From Bradyrhizobium altum (GTDB lineage: Bacteria; Pseudomonadota; Alphaproteobacteria; Rhizobiales; Xanthobacteraceae): DNA of 58,849 bases. The notes beneath the pieces are model-generated. The model worked only from the letters and a program-made list of their open reading frames with translations, had not been told where the DNA came from and ran no database searches. Made by a program: the position numbers and the translations under genes. The stretch covers positions 1 to 58,849 of the forward strand of contig NZ_JACMYP010000021.1 of NCBI RefSeq assembly GCF_020889705.1. The letters are read 5' to 3'. Positions 46,296-54,159 of the stretch are shown one piece after another. The stretch's first letter is position 1. Each line of letters starts with the position of its first letter.

Positions 46296-47252
46296 GTGCT
46301 TGACCTCAAAGACGTCTTCTATTTTGTCCAGGTTGTCGACAGAGGGGGCTTCACCTCTGCGAGTAGAACCTTGGGCTTGCCGAAGTCCACCTTGAGCAAT
46401 CGGGTAAGGGAGCTCGAGGGGATCCTGGGCGTAACCCTGCTCAACAGGACGTCTCGGTGCTTCGGCATGACTGAGGTAGGAACGCAGTTCTACCACTACG
46501 CTCAGACATTGTTGCAGGCCGCGGAGGTCGCGGAGGAGGCGGTACGCCAGAGGGCAACCGAGCCAAGCGGTGTCATCAGGATGACGACAGCCGTCGAAAT
46601 CGCCCAGTTTGCGTTGAAGGATCTGATACCAGTATTTCTTAAGAAGTATCCGAAAGTGCAAATCGTAGAGATTACGACAGATGCTCTAGTCGATATTGTA
46701 GCTGATGGCTTCGACTTGGCGCTGCGCGGCCATACCGCGCCCTTGCAGAATTCTTCACTCGTCCAGCGAGCCATCGCGCGGGCCCCGTGGTACCTGTTCG
46801 CGGGGCCCGGATACTTGGAGGCCAGGGGCACACCGACAACTCCTGAGGAAGTTGCCCAACACGATACGATCGCGATCGCGAGGACCGGTTCATCAAATCT
46901 GGTGTTGACCGGACCGAACGGCCGGAGGTGCATCGTTCAGACGGTGCCTCGCTTCCAGAGCAACAATCTGGTTGCGCTCAAGGAGTCGGCATGTGCCAAC
47001 CTGGGTATTGCGGCTTTGCCCGGTTACATTTGCCGCGAGGAAATTGCTGCGGGAAAGCTGAAGCAGATATTGCCCCGCTGGATTGCGGCTGACGCGCGCA
47101 TGTCAGCGCTCATCCCATACAAGCGCGGCTTACTCCCCGCAGTAAGATCCTTGGTTGATTTTCTCGCGTTGGAGATACCGCGCGCCACCGCATTCGAGCA
47201 TGCAGCTTCGGACGATCTGCAGCCCAAGAGCTCGAGCAAACGTTCGGCCTGA
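46296..47252 (+). CDS. LysR-family transcriptional regulator
   Basis: About 318 residues, GTG start at 46296. Helix-turn-helix (residues ~5-62) contains R-G-G-F-T-S-A-S-R-T-L-G and S-T-L-S-N-R-V-R-E-L-E; the substrate domain follows. AaeR/DsdC-like type, similar to the regulator at 802. It precedes the VOC dioxygenase operon in the same direction and diverges from the GST gene, so it may control either. Confidence 0.85.
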   Translation: MLDLKDVFYFVQVVDRGGFTSASRTLGLPKSTLSNRVRELEGILGVTLLNRTSRCFGMTEVGTQFYHYAQTLLQAAEVAEEAVRQRATEPSGVIRMTTAVEIAQFALKDLIPVFLKKYPKVQIVEITTDALVDIVADGFDLALRGHTAPLQNSSLVQRAIARAPWYLFAGPGYLEARGTPTTPEEVAQHDTIAIARTGSSNLVLTGPNGRRCIVQTVPRFQSNNLVALKESACANLGIAALPGYICREEIAAGKLKQILPRWIAADARMSALIPYKRGLLPAVRSLVDFLALEIPRATAFEHAASDDLQPKSSSKRSA

Positions 47253-47265
47253 GGGCTTCGCTCGC

Positions 47266-47283
47266 CGTTCAACTTATTGAACG
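47266..47283. promoter_or_regulatory. GTTCAA-type inverted-repeat operator, copy 3
   Basis: CGTTCAA, four bases, TTGAACG: a perfect 7-4-7 palindrome just after the LysR stop and 102 bases before the VOC dioxygenase start. Shares arms with copies at 39319 and 44609, but with an inner spacing one base shorter and no third half-site. Confidence 0.5.
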
Positions 47284-47384
47284 CTGCGTCCTCCGTTAGC
47301 CATCTTCATGTCTCGCGACGACGCTGCCATCATTCGTGATCGGTAGGGATGGCGCTTCGGCGCCCGTAATCGCGAGGTCCAAAA

Positions 47385-48551
47385 ATGAACGAAATGATTA
47401 TTCGCGGCGTCAATAACCAAGTGTTTGTCGCCGCAAATCTCGGCAGGATCGAACACTTCTACTCGACACTCTTGGGTCTACCGGTGGTGAAACGGACCGT
47501 CCATCATTTGGACCCCCGCTTGCCGGTGATCACCTTTGGGTTTCAAGCATTCAAGGGCGAAAAGAAGCGTGGCCACACCATCAGCTACATCGAATGGAAC
47601 CCGATCTTCTACATGATGCCAGACGTTGGGTTCGTGGATCAAAAGGTGGCTGTCGCTGGGGTTACGTCGCCCCGCGTTGGTGATCCGAAGGGGCGTTGGG
47701 GTGCTGGTACAAACCATCATCTGGCTCTTCATGTCCCAACAAGAAATGGCCTTCTGAAGTGGAAGCGAAGACTCACGGACGCGGGGATCCATGTCACCGG
47801 GCCCTACAACCGCAATTACTTCCACGCGATCTACCTACGTGATCCCGATGGCGCGATCATCGAAATCGCGACTACCGAGCCCGGCTTTGGGCACGATGAA
47901 GCCGTGCTGGGGTCTGGGTTCCGGCCTCAGCCGAAGGAAAATCTCATCGGTGGTCGCGATGAGATCCTTACCGCTGCTGAAACTTGGCCGCGGCAGATGC
48001 CGACCGTTACCGATGACTTCGCCCTGCGTGGTTTCCACCACATCACGTCTATCTCGTCGAACGCCGAGCGGACCGAGAAGTTCTTCGTCGAGACAGTTGG
48101 ACTTCGAATGATCAAGAAGACGGACTATTTGGATGAGCGGGGAGGCACGCACTACTACTACGGCTGTGACGATGACCTCTCACCTGGCTCGGTCCTGACC
48201 TTCTTCGGTCTGCCGGGATACACCACGGGACGTCTTGGCACCGGACTGTCGCATCACTTCTCCCTGGAAGTTGAGAACGAATCCGCTCTTACTCACGAGC
48301 GAGAGCGTCTCAAGCGGGCGGACGTAAAGGTTTCGGGTGTTTTCGACTGCCTCTACAGCAAGCTCTTCTACTTCCGGGATCCCGATGGGCATATCTGCGC
48401 CCTTTCGACGCCCACTCAACTGACCGTCGATGAATCCGCCGAGGAGCTCGGAACCAAGCTCTGCTTGGCGCCGGAGTTCGAAGACAGGCGCATTGAGATC
48501 GAGCGTAGTATCGCGCTGCGCCCGGCTCCCGTGCCGCTTCCCCAGAACTGA
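47385..48551 (+). CDS. VOC-family ring-cleaving dioxygenase, PcpA/LinE-like
   Basis: A 388-residue protein with two vicinal-oxygen-chelate modules. The second module begins F-H-H-I-T-S-I and includes G-L-S-H-H-F-S-L and the tail D-E-S-A-E-E-L-G with P-E-F-E-D-R-R-I-E-I-E, as in PcpA/LinE hydroquinone-type dioxygenases (Fe(II), 2-His-1-carboxylate). It is longer than PcpA (~320). Expected reaction: oxidative opening of a hydroquinone-type ring. The following iron-dependent dehydrogenase fits a maleylacetate-like product. The exact substrate is unknown, and a glyoxalase-type role cannot be excluded. Confidence 0.75.
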   Translation: MNEMIIRGVNNQVFVAANLGRIEHFYSTLLGLPVVKRTVHHLDPRLPVITFGFQAFKGEKKRGHTISYIEWNPIFYMMPDVGFVDQKVAVAGVTSPRVGDPKGRWGAGTNHHLALHVPTRNGLLKWKRRLTDAGIHVTGPYNRNYFHAIYLRDPDGAIIEIATTEPGFGHDEAVLGSGFRPQPKENLIGGRDEILTAAETWPRQMPTVTDDFALRGFHHITSISSNAERTEKFFVETVGLRMIKKTDYLDERGGTHYYYGCDDDLSPGSVLTFFGLPGYTTGRLGTGLSHHFSLEVENESALTHERERLKRADVKVSGVFDCLYSKLFYFRDPDGHICALSTPTQLTVDESAEELGTKLCLAPEFEDRRIEIERSIALRPAPVPLPQN

Positions 48552-48564
48552 AGGAGCGGTTACC

Positions 48565-49722
48565 GTGCAGAAGTCAGCCCTCCATCGCTCGAGCCACGTA
48601 AGCAACGGAGGTATCCTCCGATGCCTGCCGCAGGACACCCTGCGGTGGGGGGTGGGAATCGTGGACACGGCTATTCGAGAGCTGTCCGACGAGGGCTTCG
48701 AACGGCCGATGATTTTTACGGTTGAGCCGCTACTTTTCTCAACCAAGCGTGTCATTCTACCGCACCTTCACGATGCCGCGGGAATTCTCTCCGATTTCCC
48801 GCCCCATGCCCCGGACAGCGCAATCGAGGATGCGCTTGACCGGTGTATCCAGGCCGGTGCCCGTTCAATAGTCGCTTTTGGCGGTGGTTCGGTTCTGGAC
48901 GCCGCAAAGGCGGTTTCTCATTTTCATTATCTTCGGCAAGCGCGATATCTCCCAATAGTAGCTCTGCCGACAACTCTGTCCGGATCTGAGTTCTCTCACT
49001 ATTTTGGAATTACTGAAACGTCTGGCCCGCGTCCGTTCAAGAGAAGCTACGCCGAGCGAGCGACAGTTCCCAAAATCGTGCTGATGGATCCCAGTCTCCT
49101 CATGAACACGCCTCGTGCGTTGCTCCTGTCATCAGCGATCAAGGGGCTCGACCACGCGATCGAAGGCATGCGCCAGGTCGACGTCGACCACCCACACGCA
49201 GTCATGGCTGCAGCTGGGGCAAACAAGTTCTTTAGCGTCCTGGAACGTTGGCCCGTTGATCTGGAAACAGAAGAAGCGGTCCAGAAAGGGGCCGTCGATC
49301 TGAGCGACCTGCTCCAACTCCAATTGGCGGCGTGGCAATGTTACTTCTACCCAGCATCCGTCATCTACGGTCTCAGTCATCGGATCGGGCACATCTTGGG
49401 TGGGACGTTTGGATTCCCGCACAGTGCCACTTCTTGCATAACGCTCGCGCCCGTAATTCGGGCTTGTGAAGCGCGGTATGGCAGCAAGCTCCAGGTGTTC
49501 AATTCCCGCGGAGAGTCTAACCCAGGGCCGGCGCTCGCCTCCCGGATAGAAAACCTCGTTTCGTACCTCGGTCTACCAAGCCATCTTAGGTCTTTTGAGA
49601 TCGGGCTCTCAGCGCTTCCGGAGATCGCGGATCTCCTGCGAGCGAACTACAAGGCTGAGGTAGCCGATCTTGGGGAGGACGCGGATCGAAAGCTCGACGC
49701 TCTGCTCAGAAGCCTCTGGTGA
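48565..49722 (+). CDS. Iron-containing alcohol dehydrogenase, maleylacetate reductase-like
   Basis: About 385 residues with GTG start at 48565, which follows AAGGAG. The open frame reaches back to 48430 within the dioxygenase gene. NAD-binding motif A-F-G-G-G-S-V-L-D-A-A-K and A-L-P-T-T-L-S-G-S-E; metal-site histidines in D-H-A-I-E and S-H-R-I-G-H plus P-H-S-A-T. A divergent relative of the reductase at 37180. Its place after a ring-opening dioxygenase suggests reduction of the ring-opened product. Seven bases separate it from the amidase start. Confidence 0.85.
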   Translation: MQKSALHRSSHVSNGGILRCLPQDTLRWGVGIVDTAIRELSDEGFERPMIFTVEPLLFSTKRVILPHLHDAAGILSDFPPHAPDSAIEDALDRCIQAGARSIVAFGGGSVLDAAKAVSHFHYLRQARYLPIVALPTTLSGSEFSHYFGITETSGPRPFKRSYAERATVPKIVLMDPSLLMNTPRALLLSSAIKGLDHAIEGMRQVDVDHPHAVMAAAGANKFFSVLERWPVDLETEEAVQKGAVDLSDLLQLQLAAWQCYFYPASVIYGLSHRIGHILGGTFGFPHSATSCITLAPVIRACEARYGSKLQVFNSRGESNPGPALASRIENLVSYLGLPSHLRSFEIGLSALPEIADLLRANYKAEVADLGEDADRKLDALLRSLW

Positions 49723-49728
49723 ACGAGG

Positions 49729-51060
49729 ATGAGATCCCGATCCATCGCAGAGATGCTCGTCAAGCTAAAGGCGGGCGCGACGACCTCGCGGCAGCTCGTG
49801 CAGGAAGCCCTTGAGAGGGCGAGAGGGTGCTCGGCCGAGCTGAATGCCTTTGCAGCCATCGAAGGCCGCGCGGTAGATCGCGCGGCCGAGAGTGATCGAC
49901 GATATGCAAAGGGATTGGTGAGGCGCCTCGAGGGCATCCCGATCGTCATAAAAGACAATATCGAAACTGCTGACATCGAAACTCGTTATGGGTCAGCCGC
50001 TTACATTGGCAATGTACCGAAAACTGACGCTACCGTAGTGCGTCGTTTGCGTGATGCCGGCGCGATCGTCCTCGGTAAGACGACAACCCACGAATTTGCC
50101 TGGGGCGTCACCACGTCAAGTGACGCGTTTGGTCCAACTCTCAACCCGGCCGATCCGAAACGGATACCAGGAGGGTCAAGCGGTGGATCGGCAGTTGCGG
50201 TGGCTTACGGAGTTGTGCCGGCTGGTCTCGGAACGGACACCGGCGGGTCCGTTCGAATCCCGGCGGCGCTGTGCGGAGTGGTAGGGTTCAAGCCAACGTT
50301 TGGCATTCTACCAACGGACGGTGTCTTTCCACTCGCGCCGACGCTCGACCATGTCGGTCTGATCTGCGGGAATGCGGAAGACTTGGTCCTGTTGGCAAGT
50401 GCGCTGGGTATGGACATCCCACGGAGCGACGCCAGACCGAAGCGGAAGATTGGCGTTCTCAGTACCCCAACCGACGTTCCTGTTGAGAGCGACATCGCCA
50501 GCGACTTTGAAAGGGTCGCCGAGAGGCTCCGTCGAGAGCATGACGTCGTTGAAGAAACTGAGCGACTCGACGAGGCGTATTCGATCTTCGCCACCCTCGT
50601 CCCGGCTGAAGGCGGCATGGTTCACTTCTCGAGAAATTCACCAAGCTTGATAAGCGAACGCTATGGGAAGGAGACCGCCGCCAGACTTGAGCGATCGCGA
50701 TCGATCAGCATAGGTGATTACGCGAAAGCTCAAGACGCGCGACGAACGTTCTCCCTGAAAATGGCTTCGCTGTTCGAACAATTTGAGCTCCTTGTTCTTC
50801 CGACATGTCCGTGTTCCGCGCCGCTGGTCGGAACCGAGCGTGTGGATATCGATGGATGGACGGGAGATGTTCGCAAAGCGCTCATGGCGCACACGGCGCC
50901 CGCCAATCTTGTCGGATATCCAGCGGCAACTATCCCTATGCCGAGAATGAGAGATGCTCCGCCGGCGGGATTGCAGATCATAGGACAACCCGGGTGCGAT
51001 CATGAAGTCATCGATGCCGCCGCGCAATTGCAGAACATGAGCTGCATGGACCGCGCTTAG
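49729..51060 (+). CDS. Amidase signature enzyme
   Basis: A 443-residue amidase with the Ser-cisSer-Lys triad: Lys75 in V-I-K-D-N, Ser150 in G-G-S-S-G-G-S-A, Ser174 in G-T-D-T-G-G-S-V-R-I-P. Hydrolyses an amide to acid plus ammonia or amine. Third gene of the dioxygenase operon (7 bases after the dehydrogenase). The context suggests the substrate is an N-acyl or amide-bearing aromatic or its ring-opened product (inference). Gat-type amidotransferase use is unlikely since GatB/GatC are absent. Confidence 0.9.
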   Translation: MRSRSIAEMLVKLKAGATTSRQLVQEALERARGCSAELNAFAAIEGRAVDRAAESDRRYAKGLVRRLEGIPIVIKDNIETADIETRYGSAAYIGNVPKTDATVVRRLRDAGAIVLGKTTTHEFAWGVTTSSDAFGPTLNPADPKRIPGGSSGGSAVAVAYGVVPAGLGTDTGGSVRIPAALCGVVGFKPTFGILPTDGVFPLAPTLDHVGLICGNAEDLVLLASALGMDIPRSDARPKRKIGVLSTPTDVPVESDIASDFERVAERLRREHDVVEETERLDEAYSIFATLVPAEGGMVHFSRNSPSLISERYGKETAARLERSRSISIGDYAKAQDARRTFSLKMASLFEQFELLVLPTCPCSAPLVGTERVDIDGWTGDVRKALMAHTAPANLVGYPAATIPMPRMRDAPPAGLQIIGQPGCDHEVIDAAAQLQNMSCMDRA

Positions 51061-51139
51061 TGCTGTGGTTCGCTGAACGCGACTCCTAGATCGCGGGATG
51101 CAAGTCGGTGAGCTGGTGCGTTCAAAGAGCCGCGGTTTG

Positions 51140-51161
51140 TCGACCTCTGAGAGGAGGTCGA
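51140..51161. terminator. Hairpin after the amidase operon
   Basis: TCGACCTC (51140-51147) and GAGGTCGA (51154-51161) pair perfectly across six bases. No T-run follows, so it may stabilise the message end or attenuate transcription before the XRE-type gene. Confidence 0.4.
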
Positions 51162-51233
51162 TCGCGGAGGTGCCCGAGGGCAGTGTGTCCGCTGCTTGCT
51201 CGGAGCGCGCAACAACAGCACGTGAGGGGATTA

Positions 51234-51494
51234 ATGCTGGTTTGGGCACGACAAGTTAAGGCGGCGCGCAGCCTGATCGGCTGGGAGCAATTCCAACTCG
51301 CCGTTGCCGCTGGCGTCGGTATTGCGACGATTCGCCGACTAGAGCGAATGACAGGGCCAATCAACGCCAAGTTCGAGACGATAGACAAGATTCGACGAGC
51401 GCTCGAAGGCGCCGGGATCGAGTTCATCGGAGAGCCGAAGCCTGGTGTTTGTGTTCGACTGGAGAAGTCGCAGGAGTCCTACGCGAATGCGTAG
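51234..51494 (+). CDS. Small XRE-type helix-turn-helix protein
   Basis: About 86 residues from ATG 51234, preceded by GAGGGG. The fold pattern A-R-S-L-I-G-W-E-Q-F-Q-L-A-V-A-A-G-V with I-R-R-L-E-R is the Cro/CI-type helix-turn-helix. C-terminal R-R-A-L-E-G-A-G-I-E-F-I matches stand-alone regulators common in alphaproteobacteria. The longer frame from 51108 adds no recognisable sequence. It lies upstream of the SphA-type gene. Confidence 0.75.
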   Translation: MLVWARQVKAARSLIGWEQFQLAVAAGVGIATIRRLERMTGPINAKFETIDKIRRALEGAGIEFIGEPKPGVCVRLEKSQESYANA

Positions 51495-51710
51495 AGCGCA
51501 GACGTTGTGGCGTAGTGGAAATACTGATTGCTCAGATATCGTCGGTGATACTCTTGTATCTGCAAGATCACCGTTCATGAAATACGTAACGGAGATCGCG
51601 TTGATGCGTTGTCATCTGTCCGACTTTGACCTGTTATCTTTTCGCGTGCGGCGTTTTGACCGCGTGAGGAGAGACAACGGGATCGCTGTGGCGCTCAGCC
51701 GGAGGGGCAA

Positions 51711-52712
51711 ATGACTTTGAAGACATCTTTTAACCTAAGCGTTGTTGCATTGAGTGTCGTCGCAACGATGCAAGCAGCTAATGCATTTGAATTCGGATCG
51801 CCGGGAGCCGCGCAGAAGCCGGGGTTGACGATCGGCGGCAGCGCAGGACTTCCGCCGCCGGGAATCTACAGCTTCAATCAAGTGTTCACGTACCAGTCGA
51901 ATCTCGCCGGACCAGGGCAAGCGTTGCTCAATCCCGCCGGTGGAAAGACAGGCGTGCAAGCGGCCGTCGAGGCAAACGGCCTGTTGTTTGTCCCAGGTTG
52001 GAGTTTTCTTGGCGGTACCTATTCGGCCGTCGTGGTGCAACCGTTCATTATGTCAAGCGTCGGCAGTCCAGTCGATCTGCAGATGTCGGGCATGCACAAC
52101 ACCTACATCGTTCCGGCTGAGTTGAGTTGGAAGCTCGGAGACAGCGGCTTTTTCGCGAAGACCGGCTTGGGAATGTACGTGCCGGACGGAACGAAGACCG
52201 GCGTGAATGGCCTCGGCAATGTGGGAAATCCTTGGTGGACCTTTCAGCCAGAGTTCATCGTCTCGTATCTCAAAGACGGCTGGAATCTCACCGCGAATAT
52301 CTTCGGCGAAATCAATACCAAGAACACGATCACCGGCTATCGAAGCGGCGAAATTCTGCATGCTGAGTTTACTGCCGCAAAGACAATCGGAAACTGGACC
52401 GTAGGCCCGGTCGCTTACTACGCCGGCCAGGTCGGAAATGATACGTCGAGCGCATTCTACGGAAACGCGATCAACGTCAACCGCTACAATACGTGGGCTG
52501 TTGGTGGACTAGTCGGCTACAACTTCGGGCCAGCTGCCTTGAACGTCTGGGCGTTTGACGAAGTCTCGGCGCGAGCGTCCGGCGGTACCCCGATTGCTGG
52601 CATCGACTCGGCGACGGTTACGAAGGGCTTCAGTGTGTTCGCCAACTTGAGTTTCCGTCTATGGGCCCCGGACGCGCCTGCATCAACGGCTCTGCCGAAG
52701 TTTCACAAGTAG
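51711..52712 (+). CDS. SphA/phenol-MetA-family outer membrane protein
   Basis: A 333-residue protein with a signal peptide (M-T-L-K-T-S-F-N-L then a hydrophobic stretch to A-N-A-F). Strand-rich body with many Tyr/Trp/Asn motifs (S-Y-L-K-D-G-W-N-L-T-A-N, F-D-E-V-S-A-R) and a terminal F-R-L-W, typical of outer membrane barrels. Family members sit beside genes for aromatic breakdown and are thought to aid uptake. The incomplete paralog at 24426 shares most of its residues. A double terminator follows. Confidence 0.8.
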   Translation: MTLKTSFNLSVVALSVVATMQAANAFEFGSPGAAQKPGLTIGGSAGLPPPGIYSFNQVFTYQSNLAGPGQALLNPAGGKTGVQAAVEANGLLFVPGWSFLGGTYSAVVVQPFIMSSVGSPVDLQMSGMHNTYIVPAELSWKLGDSGFFAKTGLGMYVPDGTKTGVNGLGNVGNPWWTFQPEFIVSYLKDGWNLTANIFGEINTKNTITGYRSGEILHAEFTAAKTIGNWTVGPVAYYAGQVGNDTSSAFYGNAINVNRYNTWAVGGLVGYNFGPAALNVWAFDEVSARASGGTPIAGIDSATVTKGFSVFANLSFRLWAPDAPASTALPKFHK

Positions 52713-52751
52713 ACCTCGCCCTCGGAGCTATGGATCGGCTTAGTCCTCCTG

Positions 52752-52773
52752 GGGAGAGGCATTCGGCTCTCCC
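52752..52773 (+). terminator. Hairpin after the SphA gene
   Basis: GGGAGAG (52752-52758) and CTCTCCC (52767-52773) pair perfectly across eight bases. First of two stem-loops following the gene. Confidence 0.45.
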
Positions 52774-52783
52774 AAACTTGTCG

Positions 52784-52807
52784 CGTTGACATGCCACGTT
52801 GACATGC
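52784..52807. repeat. Two-copy 13-base-period tandem repeat
   Basis: CGTTGACATGC occurs at 52784-52794 and 52797-52807. Lies between two terminators, with no further copies. Confidence 0.5.
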
Positions 52808-52812
52808 GATGA

Positions 52813-52846
52813 CCCCGTTGCTCTCCCGGCAATGGGGATTTTTTTT
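52813..52846 (+). terminator. Rho-independent terminator
   Basis: CCCCGTTG (52813-52820) pairs with CAATGGGG (52830-52837), one G-T pair, followed by a run of eight T (52839-52846). Classic form. Ends the SphA transcript. Confidence 0.8.
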
Positions 52847-53184
52847 GCCCGCTGGTGTGATTGCCAGACAATAGTTCGAGCGTTGCACCCTTAGGGGGTA
52901 GCAGCCCGGGATTGAAGAGGCCTGGAGGAAGGTCGCTGACCTGTTCAGGCGGCCGTAGTGGAAGCGCTTCCGCCGTTCAAAATTTTAGACGATGTGTTCA
53001 GCAGGAGGCGGCTTTCCAAGGGGTCCCAAACGCCCCGAACATGCGGTGGAGGATCGGGCGTTTCGATGAGTCTGTCGGTAACGCTCACCCAATGGGCTTG
53101 AGCCACCTGCAGGCGCGTTCTGTGAGCTAATTGCGTCAGACCCGCATGTGCAGCGGCGCTCGATCCACTTTAGGGCAGACACTC
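52847..53184. other. Upstream region of the dioxygenase-like gene
   Basis: About 340 bases with no supported gene and no clear operator of the GTTCAA type. Presumably holds the promoter of the two-gene unit at 53185. Confidence 0.4.
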
Positions 53185-54072
53185 ATGGAGAATGGGAGCA
53201 CCAGCGCAATGACCGTCACGATCACCGAGGAAGATAGATTCGAACAGACGCCATACAGCATGTGGCTGCAGACTGAAAAACTGCATTCGATACAGAGGAC
53301 GTTGACTGGCCATCCTGGGGAGTACTCTTTCATCGTCAACTGCCAGGTGATGGAGCTCTACTGGTCGCTAATTGTCCGAGAACTTCAAGCCGCTCAGGCC
53401 CATTTGAGGCAGAACGACCTCCTTAAGGCCCAGCAAGCATTGCGGAGGGTGGTCGATGCGCATGAACCCCTCAATGCCACGTGGCGTTCCCTGTCATGGA
53501 TGACCCCGTTAGACCTGCTGCCGATGCTCGGCGTGATCGGAACCACGTTGGGGCGGGACACCGCTCTCCAGGGCTGGATTTATAGGCACATGGTCTACCT
53601 GTTTGGAATCAAGCAGAAGGAGCAGTTGGAGCACTTTAAGCCGCAGCCGCGCCGATGGCAGCAGCTGAACGAGGCCCTGAGCGCACCAAGCCTCTACGAC
53701 GATGTGTTGGCATTCTTGCATCATGAAAAGCTGCCTGTTCCTCGAGGTCAGTTCGAGCGCGACTTCGCTGAGCCGTACAAGCCGAGCCCGGAGGTCGAGC
53801 GAGCCTGGCAGATTGCGTACGATGAACGGCCGGAGATCAAGGTGTTGGGCGAGACGCTCGCTGATATCGCCGAGGAATTCACTACCTGGAAGTATCGCCA
53901 CCTGATGCTGACCCGACGTACCCTGGGATCCCGAAATGCCTACTTCGGCGTTTCTGGAATCGCTTGGTTGACGCCGACTCTAGAAGAGATTCCGTTCCCC
54001 GAGCTCTTCTCTGCGAGGACGTTTATCGGTGATCCTCCCGCTGGATGTCCTGTGGGTAAGGCCAAGGAGTGA
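53185..54072 (+). CDS. Tryptophan 2,3-dioxygenase-like heme protein with altered distal residue
   Basis: About 295 residues from ATG 53185; ATG 53209 is an alternative. The TDO pattern is visible: R-F-E-Q-T-P-Y-S-M-W, then E-Y-S-F-I-V-N-C-Q-V-M-E-L-Y-W, then W-I-Y-R-H near residue 134 and T-W-K-Y-R-H-L with the probable heme ligand His239. Where TDO has the active-site V-H-Q-A-Y-E-L-W histidine, this protein has Cys53. The F-Q-S-x-Q-F-R arginine is kept (Arg134). The G-T-G-G-S loop near the C-terminus is changed. TDO oxidises L-tryptophan; the changes suggest another substrate or reaction. It is upstream of the metallo-hydrolase. Confidence 0.7.
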   Translation: MENGSTSAMTVTITEEDRFEQTPYSMWLQTEKLHSIQRTLTGHPGEYSFIVNCQVMELYWSLIVRELQAAQAHLRQNDLLKAQQALRRVVDAHEPLNATWRSLSWMTPLDLLPMLGVIGTTLGRDTALQGWIYRHMVYLFGIKQKEQLEHFKPQPRRWQQLNEALSAPSLYDDVLAFLHHEKLPVPRGQFERDFAEPYKPSPEVERAWQIAYDERPEIKVLGETLADIAEEFTTWKYRHLMLTRRTLGSRNAYFGVSGIAWLTPTLEEIPFPELFSARTFIGDPPAGCPVGKAKE

Positions 54073-54159
54073 CGTTCGGCAGAGCGATAGTTGGGAGCGG
54101 CCATCGCGGCCGCTTCCCTTCAATCTACCAGGTACCATAGCGGCGGCGGGGCGCACCGG

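Noticed and set aside
52784..52807. Possible CRISPR or larger tandem array
   Set aside because: Only two 11-base copies, no spacer pattern and no cas genes.
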